From NCBI GenBank assembly GCA_022842845.1, contig JALHOT010000002.1, forward strand, positions 186,001 to 250,000: a stretch of 64,000 nucleotides of DNA. The letters run 5' to 3'. The position numbers and the translations under genes were made by a program. Positions 7,964 through 15,495 of this stretch are shown here, one piece after another. This DNA is from Cyclobacteriaceae bacterium (lineage in GTDB: Bacteria > Bacteroidota > Bacteroidia > Cytophagales > Cyclobacteriaceae). Below the pieces are notes generated by a model. The model saw only the letters and a program-made list of their open reading frames with translations. It ran no database searches and was not told where the DNA came from. Each line of letters opens with the position of its first letter. The first letter of the stretch is position 1.

Positions 7964-9763
7964 AAAAGGATATTCGCCCTTTTCAATAGCATAGTTGGCT
8001 ACTTTGCGTCTTGCTTCTTTTAAATTATAGCTTTTAACTTTTGTAAATCGCTTCAAGCCCATCAGCATAAGGCGTTGCTCATCTCCTTCTGCGAAGGAGG
8101 TAATCGCGCTCTTACCTGCTGATGCTGCTCTTTCAATGGCTGTATGCAAATAAATAAGCGCCATCTCTTTTTGTATTTCACAAGCCCTTTCTCCTCGCTG
8201 GCCTATTAGTTTTTCAACGCGTAGCAAAGTTGACTCAGCTACATAACCTTCTATGAGCATGTCAGCTAGATTCATGAGTATCTCTTGCTCATCACTCAGC
8301 TTCATCATAAATTTCTGAATGGCGGCTCCGGCTACCATCAAACCAGCCTTCTTTAAATTCGCCAAAGCTTTCTTTTCTTTTGCAAACAAACCTTCTTCCT
8401 CGGCTGCACCAAAATCAGGAATGGACATCAGCTCTTTCTGCACGGCCATCGCTGGATTCATTAAATCAAGCGAACCTTTCATCGCACGCTTTAATAACAT
8501 GTCGATGGTAAGCAGGCGGTTGATTTCGTTTGTCCCTTCAAATATTCTGTTGATACGGGCATCACGATAAGCACGATCCATCGGTCCTTCCGCTGAGAAA
8601 CCCATACCGCCATAAATCTGAACACCTTCATCAACCGAAAAGTCAAGTACTTCAGAACCATGTACCTTAAGAATGGCACACTCTATAGCAAACTCTTCTA
8701 ATGCTTTTAAACGTGCCTTCGCGGAATCCATACCTCCTGCAACAAAGGCATTGTAGGCATCGTCAATATTTTGTGACGCACGATAGTGTGCAGACTCTGA
8801 TGCAAAAATTCTGGTGGCCGCTTCTGCAATTTTATGTTTAATCGCTCCGAAAGAGGAGATAGAAACACCAAACTGTTTGCGTTCGTTGGAATACTTGATC
8901 GCTTTTGATAACGCCATTTTACTTCCACCCACTGCTGCCACCCCTAATTTTATCCTACCGATGTTAAGGATATTCACCGCTATTTTAAAGCCGTTCTCAC
9001 GCTCGCTCAACATATTTTCAACAGGCACCTTGCAGTCGTTGAAGAAAATCTGGCGGGTAGAAGATCCCTTGATGCCCATCTTCTTTTCTTCTTCGTTCAT
9101 GGTTACACCACCAAAAGATTTTTCCACGATAAAAGCACTCAGGTTTTTATCATTGTCAATCTTAGCGAACACCACAAAGATGTCAGCAAAACCACCGTTG
9201 GTAATCCACATCTTTTGTCCGTTGATGACATAGTGCTTGCCATCAGCAGACAACACCGCTTTTGTTTTGCCTGAGTTGGCATCCGATCCTGAATCCGGTT
9301 CGGTCAAACAGTAGGCTGCCTTCCACTCGCCTGTAGCCAACTTCGGTATGTATTTTTTCTTCTGTTCTTCGTTACCGTAATATAAAATAGGCAATGTGCC
9401 AATACCGGTGTGCGCAGAAAGTGCAACGGCAAAAGAATGGCCTCCACCAATTACTTCAGCCACTAGCATAGAAGTGTTAAAGTCCATACCAAAGCCACCT
9501 AATTCTTGTGGAACGGATGTGCCCAGTAAGCCCAACTCGCCTGCTTTATCCATCAGCGATGGCATCAGCTTTGGGTCTTTCATCGAATCGATATCATCCA
9601 GGCGAGGATAAATTTCTTTCACCAAAAAATCCTTGCATTGCTGCATAATCATTTTTTGTTCTTCATTGAATTCTTCCGGAATGAAGACTTCGTGTGCTAA
9701 TGTTTCGCGAATCAGGAATTCTCCTCCTTTGATTGCGGCTTTAGATTGTGTTGTTGTTGACAT
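7961..9763 (-). CDS. fadE: Acyl-CoA dehydrogenase (FadE type)
   Basis: 600 residues. It catalyses the first, FAD-dependent step of fatty acid beta-oxidation, acyl-CoA to trans-2-enoyl-CoA, in the cytoplasm. Visible motifs are the acyl-CoA/FAD loop (CLTEPDSGSDANSG), the FAD-contacting segment (WITNGGFADIFVVF), and the C-terminal signature with the catalytic-base region (QIYGGMGFSAEGPMDRAYRDARINRIFEGTNE). About 180 further residues form an extra helical C-terminal domain. The length and three-gene context match the Bacillus subtilis fadNAE operon, where FadE is about 594 residues. It is the last gene of the operon, separated from fadA by the four-helix-bundle gene and followed by a terminator. 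Its stop codon is embedded in the 19-base repeat. Confidence 0.92.
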   Translation of the reverse strand: MSTTTQSKAAIKGGEFLIRETLAHEVFIPEEFNEEQKMIMQQCKDFLVKEIYPRLDDIDSMKDPKLMPSLMDKAGELGLLGTSVPQELGGFGMDFNTSMLVAEVIGGGHSFAVALSAHTGIGTLPILYYGNEEQKKKYIPKLATGEWKAAYCLTEPDSGSDANSGKTKAVLSADGKHYVINGQKMWITNGGFADIFVVFAKIDNDKNLSAFIVEKSFGGVTMNEEEKKMGIKGSSTRQIFFNDCKVPVENMLSERENGFKIAVNILNIGRIKLGVAAVGGSKMALSKAIKYSNERKQFGVSISSFGAIKHKIAEAATRIFASESAHYRASQNIDDAYNAFVAGGMDSAKARLKALEEFAIECAILKVHGSEVLDFSVDEGVQIYGGMGFSAEGPMDRAYRDARINRIFEGTNEINRLLTIDMLLKRAMKGSLDLMNPAMAVQKELMSIPDFGAAEEEGLFAKEKKALANLKKAGLMVAGAAIQKFMMKLSDEQEILMNLADMLIEGYVAESTLLRVEKLIGQRGERACEIQKEMALIYLHTAIERAASAGKSAITSFAEGDEQRLMLMGLKRFTKVKSYNLKEARRKVANYAIEKGEYPF

Positions 9764-9769
9764 AGTTTT

Positions 9770-9805
9770 TAGACATTAGATATTAGATAATAGACGTTAG
9801 ACATT
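9770..9805. repeat. Repeat arm between the four-helix-bundle gene and fadE
   Basis: A run of near-repeats of TAGACxTTAGA/ATTAGA spans the short gap upstream of fadE. It contains AGACGTTAGACAT at 9792-9804, which is the exact inverse of ATGTCTAACGTCT at 10198-10210 on the other side of the four-helix-bundle gene. The arms therefore bracket that gene as inverted repeats. Confidence 0.75.
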
Positions 9806-9817
9806 TGTCGATCGTTA

Positions 9818-10171
9818 TTATACTTTAATTGTTTTTATTAATCCGTAAATCATTTTCTGTACTTCTTCAAGCAAAGTACTTAGCTCACTCATTCGTTCGT
9901 GACTCATTAGTCCAACGTCTTGTGACAAAAAGAGAAGGGTTTGCAACTCATAAGCCGAACCTAAAGCTACATTCAGGAAGTACTTAAAATCCTTGTCTGT
10001 GTTTCTTCCGCTTCCTTCTGCTATATTCGAGGGAATGGATACAGCACTTCTTCTCATTTGTGAAATCAATCCAAACTTTTCATCAGAGGGAAAATCTTTT
10101 GTGTCGAGGTAGATTTCTTTAACGATCTTTCTCGCATTTTGCCAGACTTTCAACTCTTTGAAATTATGCAT
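9818..10171 (-). CDS. Four-helix-bundle protein (23S rRNA intervening-sequence / Avd-like family)
   Basis: 117 residues with the complete family signature: LKVWQNARKIVKEIY, a central QMRRSAVSIPSNIAEGSGR, and FLNVALGSAYELQTLLFLSQ. Members fold as a four-helix bundle that forms pentamers with a positively charged pore. Relatives are encoded in rRNA intervening sequences, and the fold is shared with Avd of diversity-generating retroelements, pointing to nucleic-acid binding; the cellular role of stand-alone copies is not settled. It sits inside the fad operon in the same orientation, bracketed by 13-base inverted repeats (9792-9804 and 10198-10210). That looks like an inserted cassette rather than a beta-oxidation gene. 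No reverse transcriptase or transposase is near. Confidence 0.9.
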   Translation of the reverse strand: MHNFKELKVWQNARKIVKEIYLDTKDFPSDEKFGLISQMRRSAVSIPSNIAEGSGRNTDKDFKYFLNVALGSAYELQTLLFLSQDVGLMSHERMSELSTLLEEVQKMIYGLIKTIKV

Positions 10172-10178
10172 CGCTTTC

Positions 10179-10211
10179 GTCTAACGTCTTTCTACTTATG
10201 TCTAACGTCTA
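10179..10211. repeat. Repeat arm between fadA and the four-helix-bundle gene
   Basis: GTCTAACGTCT occurs twice (10179-10189 and 10200-10210). The second lies in the 19-base unit TACTTATGTCTAACGTCTA (10193-10211), whose last three bases are the fadA stop codon. ATGTCTAACGTCT at 10198-10210 is the exact inverse of 9792-9804. Confidence 0.75.
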
Positions 10212-11384
10212 GTTCAGTAACTCATAAATCCCCGCTACACCTTGTCCTCCGCCAACGCAAGCGGTAACCATTCCGTACTTCTTGTTTTGTCTGCGTAGCT
10301 CATTAAATAATTGAACAGACAAACGTGCACCAGAGGATCCTAAAGGATGGCCCACGGCAATCGCACCTCCATTTACATTTAACCTGCTCCGATCAATGTT
10401 TAATTCCTTTGCTACGGCTAGGGCCTGTGCCGCAAACGCCTCGTTCAATTCAATCAAATCGATGTCTTGCAATTTCAAGCCCGCAATTTTTAATGCTTTA
10501 GGGATAGCCGCCACAGGACCTATACCCATGATGCGTGGATCAACACCTGCGGTTGCATAACTCACCATGCGTGCAATGGGCTTTAGATTCAATTGCTTCA
10601 CCATGCGTTCGCTCATTACTGCTACGAAAGCAGCTCCATCCGAGGTTTGTGAAGAATTACCAGCGGTTACTGTTCCCCCCGCTGCAAATACAGGTTTTAG
10701 TTTTGAGAGACCTTCAAGTGTTGTGTCGGCACGAATACCTTCGTCTTGTTTTACTACAAACTCTCTTGTCTTCTTCTTCATGTTCTCATCCACATACACT
10801 TCTTTTACGGTGATGGGGACAACTTCGTCTGTAAACTTACCCGCCTTCCAGGCAGCCGCTGCTTTTTGGTGGGACTCCACCGAGAATTGATCTTGCGCTT
10901 CGCGTGAAATACCAAATTGCTTCGATACTTCTTCTGCTGTTAAACCCATGCTTGTATAGTAAGTAGGATTCTTCGTTGCGATCTCGTAATTCAATACTGT
11001 TTTAATACCCATTACAGGCACCAACGACATTGACTCTGTACCTCCGGCAATAATCACATCAGCCTGACCAGCCTGTATGCGCTGGCTCGCTATCGCGATG
11101 GTTTCTACCCCTGATCCGCAGTAGCGGTTGACAATCATACCCGGTGTGTCGAGGCCTAAAGACAGCAGGGAAATAATTCTTCCCATTTGCATGCCTTGCT
11201 CTGCTTCCGGCACGGCATTACCGACAATCAAATCATCCACCATCTTGGGTTCAAGACCGGGGATTGACTTTACTAAATGCTTAATTACATCTGCCGCCAA
11301 ATCATCGGGGCGAACGAAACGAAAGCCTCCTTTTTTTGCTTTGCCTACGGCTGTTCTATATCCTGCAACAATGTATGCGTCCAT
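10209..11384 (-). CDS. fadA: Acetyl-CoA acyltransferase (3-ketoacyl-CoA thiolase)
   Basis: 391 residues. It performs the last step of beta-oxidation, thiolytic cleavage of 3-ketoacyl-CoA to acetyl-CoA and a shortened acyl-CoA. The catalytic set is visible: nucleophilic Cys89 in NRYCGSGVE, His346 in AVGHPLGSSGAR, and Cys376 in TACVGGGQG. Length matches thiolases (about 390). It lies between fadN and the four-helix-bundle gene in one leftward operon, the order of fadN-fadA-fadE. The stop codon TAG forms one end of the 19-base repeat at 10193-10211, so the 3' end of the gene and the repeat share bases. Confidence 0.95.
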   Translation of the reverse strand: MDAYIVAGYRTAVGKAKKGGFRFVRPDDLAADVIKHLVKSIPGLEPKMVDDLIVGNAVPEAEQGMQMGRIISLLSLGLDTPGMIVNRYCGSGVETIAIASQRIQAGQADVIIAGGTESMSLVPVMGIKTVLNYEIATKNPTYYTSMGLTAEEVSKQFGISREAQDQFSVESHQKAAAAWKAGKFTDEVVPITVKEVYVDENMKKKTREFVVKQDEGIRADTTLEGLSKLKPVFAAGGTVTAGNSSQTSDGAAFVAVMSERMVKQLNLKPIARMVSYATAGVDPRIMGIGPVAAIPKALKIAGLKLQDIDLIELNEAFAAQALAVAKELNIDRSRLNVNGGAIAVGHPLGSSGARLSVQLFNELRRQNKKYGMVTACVGGGQGVAGIYELLN

Positions 11385-11397
11385 ATTTTCTTTGTTT

Positions 11398-11474
11398 AGT
11401 AGTAAGTAGTAAGACGTTAGTAGTAAGATAGCAACCGAGTCGTCTTAAGTCTTGATACTTATGTCTTACGTCTA
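11398..11474. repeat. Inverted-repeat element in the fadN-fadA junction (empty version)
   Basis: The right part ends with TACTTATGTCTTACGTCTA (11456-11474), nearly identical to the units at the fadA and fadE stops. The left part is built of AGTAGTAAG steps with AAGACGTTAG, roughly the inverse of the right part. Unlike the fadA-fadE junction, no gene lies between the arms. The unit ends two bases before the fadN stop. Confidence 0.7.
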
Positions 11475-11476
11475 TT

Positions 11477-13876
11477 TTAGTTTCTTAATGGTTTACCTCC
11501 TGTTAAAATGCTTTGAATTCTCTCAAGTGTTTTCTTTTCTCCGCAAAGCGATACAAAAGCTTCGCGTTCTAAGTCAAGGAGGTATTGCTCGCTCACTTCT
11601 TGTGGAGAGGTTAAATCGCCACCGCACATGACGTTGGCAATCTTCATCGCGATTTTCATGTCGTGTTCAGATATGTAGCGGCCCATTTTCATACCGTTAA
11701 CACCGGCTGCAAACAATGCCAGACCTGCTCTGCCTTGTACTTTAATGTTATTGGCTTGTACCGGCATGGTATAACCAGCATCCGCCAACTCTATGACAGC
11801 TGCCTTTGCATCCAGAATTTGTCTGTCTTTGTTAATGGTTATCCTGTCTTGAGGACGAAGGATACCCATGTCTCTGGCATCTTCTGCTGACAAGGCCACT
11901 TTCGCAGTAGCGATATTCATAAAAGCATTTTGCAAAGCATTTAACTCAGCATCGCCTTCCTGGATGCGATCACTCACACGCTTGGTAAATTCTTTTGTTC
12001 CACCACCACCGGGGATCAGACCAACACCTACTTCGACTAAACCGATATAGGTTTCTGCTGCGGCCAACGCCACATCTGCATGCATGGTCATTTCGCAACC
12101 GCCTCCTAAAGTGCGGCCTTGTGGTGCTACTACAACTGGTACAGAAGAATAACGCAACCGCATTACCGAATTCTGGAAAGCACGCACCATGAAATCAATT
12201 TCATCGTAATCCTGATCGATGGCATACATAAAGACCAGACCCAGGTTCGCACCTAAAGAGAAGTCAGGACCCTGGTGTCCTACCACTAAACCTCTTGCTT
12301 GCTTTTCTGCCAATTCGATGGCTTTGTTCATGCCTTCAATCACTGAGCTGCCAAGCGTATAGCTCTTGCTGCTCCACGAGAAGTTGTACACGCCATCGCC
12401 AATATCGGTAATTTTAGAATCAGCATTTTTCCAAACTGTTTTATCGCCTAAGTTGTCTAAGATGATAAAGCCTTCGCGACCCGGAATTGATTTGTATGAT
12501 TTAGTCGGGATGTCATAATACTTACGCTGACCTCCTTCTACTTTATAAAATGTTTTGTTACCTCCCGACAGCATCTCGTACACCCACTGATTGGGTTTTA
12601 CACCTGCTGCTTCCATGGCTTGCACCGTTTTCTCAACGCCTACAGCATCCCATGTTTCGAAGGGGCCAAGCTCCCAACCGAAACCTGCGCACACGGCATC
12701 ATCAATTCTGAAAAGTTCATCGCTGATTTCAGGAATACGATTAGAAGCGTACTGGAATAGGCCGAAGAAAGCGTCACGGTAGAAATCACCGGCCTTATCT
12801 TTACCGGCCAACAGTACTTTAAAACGATCCTTTAAGTTATCAATCGTTTTAGTTGTTTCGAGCGTTGCAAATTTTGCTTTGGCTTTGGACTTGTATTCGA
12901 GTGTGTTCAGATCAAGCGTAAGGATTTCGGTTTTGCCTGAAGCATCTTTACTCTTCTTATAAAAGCCTTGTCCTGTTTTATCTCCCAACCAATTATTCTT
13001 TTCCAGTTTGGCAACGGCTTCAGGCAGTTTAAACATGTCACGGCCTTCATCATTAGGTAAGCCTGCGTATAAATTGTTCGCAACTTTTACGAGTGTATCT
13101 AAACCAACTAAATCAGATGTTCTAAACGTAGCCGATTTTGGTCGACCGATCACAGGTCCTGTTAGTTTATCAATTTCATCTACATTCAAGTCGTACTTGC
13201 GCATAGAGTCGATTACTTTCAACAAGCTCCACACACCAACTCTGTTACCAATAAAAGCGGGTGTGTCTTTACACAATACCGATGTTTTTCCCAGATACAA
13301 ATCACCGTAATGCAGTAAGAACTTGGTGATTTCCGGATCGGTGTGTGGGGTAGGAATTACTTCAAATAACTTTAAGTAGCGGGGCGGGTTAAAAAAGTGT
13401 GTGCCCGCAAAGTGCTTTTTAAAATCATCACTTCTTCCTTCTGCCATTAAGTGGATAGGAATACCTGATGTGTTGGATGTGACGAGTGTTCCTGGTGTTC
13501 TGTGTTTTTCAACCTGCTCGTATACTTTCTTCTTGATGTCCAGGTTTTCCACCACTACTTCTATAATCCAATCGTAGTGTTTAATCTTGGCCAGATCATC
13601 ATCAAAGTTTCCAAGCGACACACGCGAAATAAAACGTTTCGAATAAATCGGACCTGGGCTCGACTTAATACTGCGATCGAAAGAACTTGCCACAATACGG
13701 TTCTTCACCAATTTATTGTCTAGTGTAAGTCCTTTGGCTTTTTCTTCTTCGGTAAGTTCTTTTGGGGCAATGTCCATCAGCAACACCTGGCAACCTATGT
13801 TGGCAAAGTGGCAGGCAATGGCTGAACCCATCACACCGGAACCGAGTACAGCTACTTTTTTAATAGATCTATTCAT
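11477..13876 (-). CDS. fadN: 3-hydroxyacyl-CoA dehydrogenase / enoyl-CoA hydratase, FadN type
   Basis: 799 residues, a bifunctional beta-oxidation enzyme that hydrates enoyl-CoA and oxidises 3-hydroxyacyl-CoA with NAD. Domain order is dehydrogenase first: a Rossmann NAD motif (VAVLGSGVMGSAIACHFA, about residues 8-25), the catalytic-His segment (HFFNPPRYLKLFEVIPTPHT), and a dehydrogenase C-terminal domain. The hydratase (crotonase) domain follows in the C-terminal third (GRTLGGGCEMTMHADVALA, then VGVGLIPGGGGTKEF). This order and length match FadN (about 789) and are the reverse of E. coli FadB. It is the first structural gene after the marR-like regulator, separated from it by an inverted repeat at 13888-13949. 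Confidence 0.93.
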   Translation of the reverse strand: MNRSIKKVAVLGSGVMGSAIACHFANIGCQVLLMDIAPKELTEEEKAKGLTLDNKLVKNRIVASSFDRSIKSSPGPIYSKRFISRVSLGNFDDDLAKIKHYDWIIEVVVENLDIKKKVYEQVEKHRTPGTLVTSNTSGIPIHLMAEGRSDDFKKHFAGTHFFNPPRYLKLFEVIPTPHTDPEITKFLLHYGDLYLGKTSVLCKDTPAFIGNRVGVWSLLKVIDSMRKYDLNVDEIDKLTGPVIGRPKSATFRTSDLVGLDTLVKVANNLYAGLPNDEGRDMFKLPEAVAKLEKNNWLGDKTGQGFYKKSKDASGKTEILTLDLNTLEYKSKAKAKFATLETTKTIDNLKDRFKVLLAGKDKAGDFYRDAFFGLFQYASNRIPEISDELFRIDDAVCAGFGWELGPFETWDAVGVEKTVQAMEAAGVKPNQWVYEMLSGGNKTFYKVEGGQRKYYDIPTKSYKSIPGREGFIILDNLGDKTVWKNADSKITDIGDGVYNFSWSSKSYTLGSSVIEGMNKAIELAEKQARGLVVGHQGPDFSLGANLGLVFMYAIDQDYDEIDFMVRAFQNSVMRLRYSSVPVVVAPQGRTLGGGCEMTMHADVALAAAETYIGLVEVGVGLIPGGGGTKEFTKRVSDRIQEGDAELNALQNAFMNIATAKVALSAEDARDMGILRPQDRITINKDRQILDAKAAVIELADAGYTMPVQANNIKVQGRAGLALFAAGVNGMKMGRYISEHDMKIAMKIANVMCGGDLTSPQEVSEQYLLDLEREAFVSLCGEKKTLERIQSILTGGKPLRN

Positions 13877-13887
13877 ACTGAAATTGG

Positions 13888-13949
13888 TTGTTCGTTGTTC
13901 GTAACTCGTGGCAGACGTGATCGATTAACCTACAACGAATAACGAACAA
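13888..13949. repeat. Inverted repeat between the marR-like gene and fadN
   Basis: TTGTTCGTTGTTCGT (13888-13902) and ACGAATAACGAACAA (13935-13949) pair in 14 of 15 positions around a 32-base loop and nearly fill the 79-base junction. The sequence differs from the other fad-junction repeats but the architecture is the same. It would form a hairpin in the leftward mRNA. Confidence 0.75.
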
Positions 13950-13955
13950 CTGATT

Positions 13956-14405
13956 TTATGTATATGCTTTTACGTTAATGCTATCCTTTTCTACTACTTG
14001 TTGTATGCTTTGAATTACTTCGAAAAACACATTTAGTTTCTCTTCAGAAATCTCTTTGCGTACGGCATTATTAAAATTCAGAACCGTTTCTTTGGCTTTG
14101 TCGCGCTTATGCCTGCCTTCTGCCGTCAGGTAAACCCGCACAGAACGCTTGTCTAAGGCATCGGTTTTACGCACAATTACGCCTCGCTCTTCCATTGTAT
14201 TGAGTAAACGCGTAAGGCTTCTCGCCTCTAAACCCATTAATGGTGCTATCTTAGTTGCGGGCGTTCCCTCCTCCGCATTAATCGTGAGAAGTACAAAACC
14301 CATCGCCATGGTAGCATCATAAGCAGCTGCCTGCTGGTTGTACATGCGGGCTATGGCATGCCAGGCTGCTTTAATATGGTGGTCAACTGTTTCTTCTCTC
14401 CGCAT
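13956..14405 (-). CDS. MarR family transcriptional regulator of the fad operon
   Basis: 149 residues with the MarR winged helix: dimerisation helix (HHIKAAWHAIARMYN), helix-turn-helix (ATKIAPLMGLEARSLTRLLNTMEERGVIV) and the wing (DALDKRSVRVYLTAEG) with the family-typical D-x-R-x-V pattern. MarR proteins at the head of fatty-acid degradation operons usually act as repressors relieved by acyl-CoA. Position as the promoter-proximal gene of marR-fadN-fadA-fadE supports autoregulation of the whole operon; the ligand is inferred, not shown. A perfect inverted repeat six bases upstream of the start is a candidate operator. Confidence 0.88.
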   Translation of the reverse strand: MRREETVDHHIKAAWHAIARMYNQQAAAYDATMAMGFVLLTINAEEGTPATKIAPLMGLEARSLTRLLNTMEERGVIVRKTDALDKRSVRVYLTAEGRHKRDKAKETVLNFNNAVRKEISEEKLNVFFEVIQSIQQVVEKDSINVKAYT

Positions 14406-14410
14406 ACGTT

Positions 14411-14423
14411 TTCGCTAAGCGAA
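14411..14423. promoter_or_regulatory. Candidate MarR operator
   Basis: TTCGCTAAGCGAA is a perfect 6-1-6 inverted repeat ending six bases before the marR-like start codon. MarR proteins bind short palindromes near their own promoter, so this is the best operator candidate; binding is not shown. Confidence 0.4.
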
Positions 14424-14485
14424 TTCGAAGGTATAAAATTTTTGGTATGCATGCAGAGTAAGTTGGTTTTTTTTGGATTATGGCA

Positions 14486-14513
14486 AAAAAACAGCGTTTT
14501 TTTGCTGTTTTTT
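14486..14513. terminator. Symmetric terminator-like hairpin between divergent genes
   Basis: A 10-base stem, AAAAAACAGC (14486-14495) with GCTGTTTTTT (14504-14513), around a loop of G plus seven T. Because both arms carry A/T runs it looks like an intrinsic terminator on either strand. It lies between divergent starts (14405 and 14642), not after a gene, so it may be a leader attenuator or an insulator. Confidence 0.55.
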
Positions 14514-14641
14514 AGACTGAAGCCAGTAAAAATTTTGCTGTGCCCTGAAGCTGGGTGACTAAAATTCAGGTTTCTCCTGCTTTTCATCAGTCTGTTTTCC
14601 GTGCCCAATGGCGTGCTTCGTATATAAAAACAAGCAAAACT

Positions 14642-15478
14642 ATGAACCTCCTTGTGCCTACCGATTTTTCACCCTGCGCAGATCATGCCTTAGGCTATGC
14701 ATCGCTTCTGGCTCGCAGAACCGCTCACGATATAAGACTGGTACACGTTTATTCGCCTGTTGATCTGGCCAATACGGCTATGATTGATTTTGTGGAAAGA
14801 GAAATGGAAGAGGCTAAAAAAGAGATTGGTGATAAACTTAATACTTTGTGCCAGGAGATTGCTGAAAGAAATAACATCGTTTGTAGTCATGCTGTGCGCG
14901 TTGGCTCCCTGACAGAAAATATTTTGTTAGAAACAGCCGAATCGGGAGCAGATCTGATTGTAATGGGAACCGAAGGCGCTAGTGGCCTAACAAAACTCTT
15001 CTTTGGCAGTCGCACCAACAGTGTGATCGAAAACTCGGACTACCCAGTGTTGGCTGTGCCTCCTCAAACACCACTATCGCTACCCAAGAAAATTGTTTTT
15101 GCCACCAATTTCTTTGATAGTGATTTAGACACCCTAAAGCAGTTATTGGATTTTGTCAAACCCTGGAAACCAGAAATCTATCTGCTCCACGTTTCCCATG
15201 ACAATATGCGATCTGAACGTGATTATATAGAGAGTTTTTCTAAAACAGTGATGAAAGAAACAAACTATAAGCAGATGTACTATTATGTGCTTCCTCATGA
15301 AAACGATGAAAGGGGCATTGAACTCTTTATTAAATCCGTGGGGGCAGAAATGCTGGTGCTATCAACTCGTAAAAGATCTTTTGTAGAAAGAATCTTCAAT
15401 GCCAGCCTCACTAAAAAGATTGCCTATCATTTACCAGTTCCGCTTTTAGCCTATCACACACAGTTAGTTAATAAGTAA
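14642..15478 (+). CDS. Tandem universal stress protein (UspA family), first of pair
   Basis: 278 residues with two Usp domains in one chain (about 1-142 and 150-278). The first has the nucleotide-binding motif G-x2-G-x9-G-S (GTEGASGLTKLFFGS); the second has a degenerate motif. Usp proteins bind ATP or AMP in the cytoplasm and aid survival under stress or starvation. The ATG at 14642 is chosen because the domain begins MNLLVPTDFS; an in-frame extension to 14555 would overlap the upstream hairpin region and has no domain match. The second Usp gene follows after 17 bases, so they form an operon and probably arose by duplication. Confidence 0.9.
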   Translation: MNLLVPTDFSPCADHALGYASLLARRTAHDIRLVHVYSPVDLANTAMIDFVEREMEEAKKEIGDKLNTLCQEIAERNNIVCSHAVRVGSLTENILLETAESGADLIVMGTEGASGLTKLFFGSRTNSVIENSDYPVLAVPPQTPLSLPKKIVFATNFFDSDLDTLKQLLDFVKPWKPEIYLLHVSHDNMRSERDYIESFSKTVMKETNYKQMYYYVLPHENDERGIELFIKSVGAEMLVLSTRKRSFVERIFNASLTKKIAYHLPVPLLAYHTQLVNK

Positions 15479-15495
15479 AACAAAACGCCTCTGCC

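Noticed and set aside
9818-10171. Interpretation of the four-helix-bundle gene as part of a diversity-generating retroelement
   Set aside because: No reverse transcriptase, template repeat or variable target gene is present nearby, so only the family resemblance to Avd remains.
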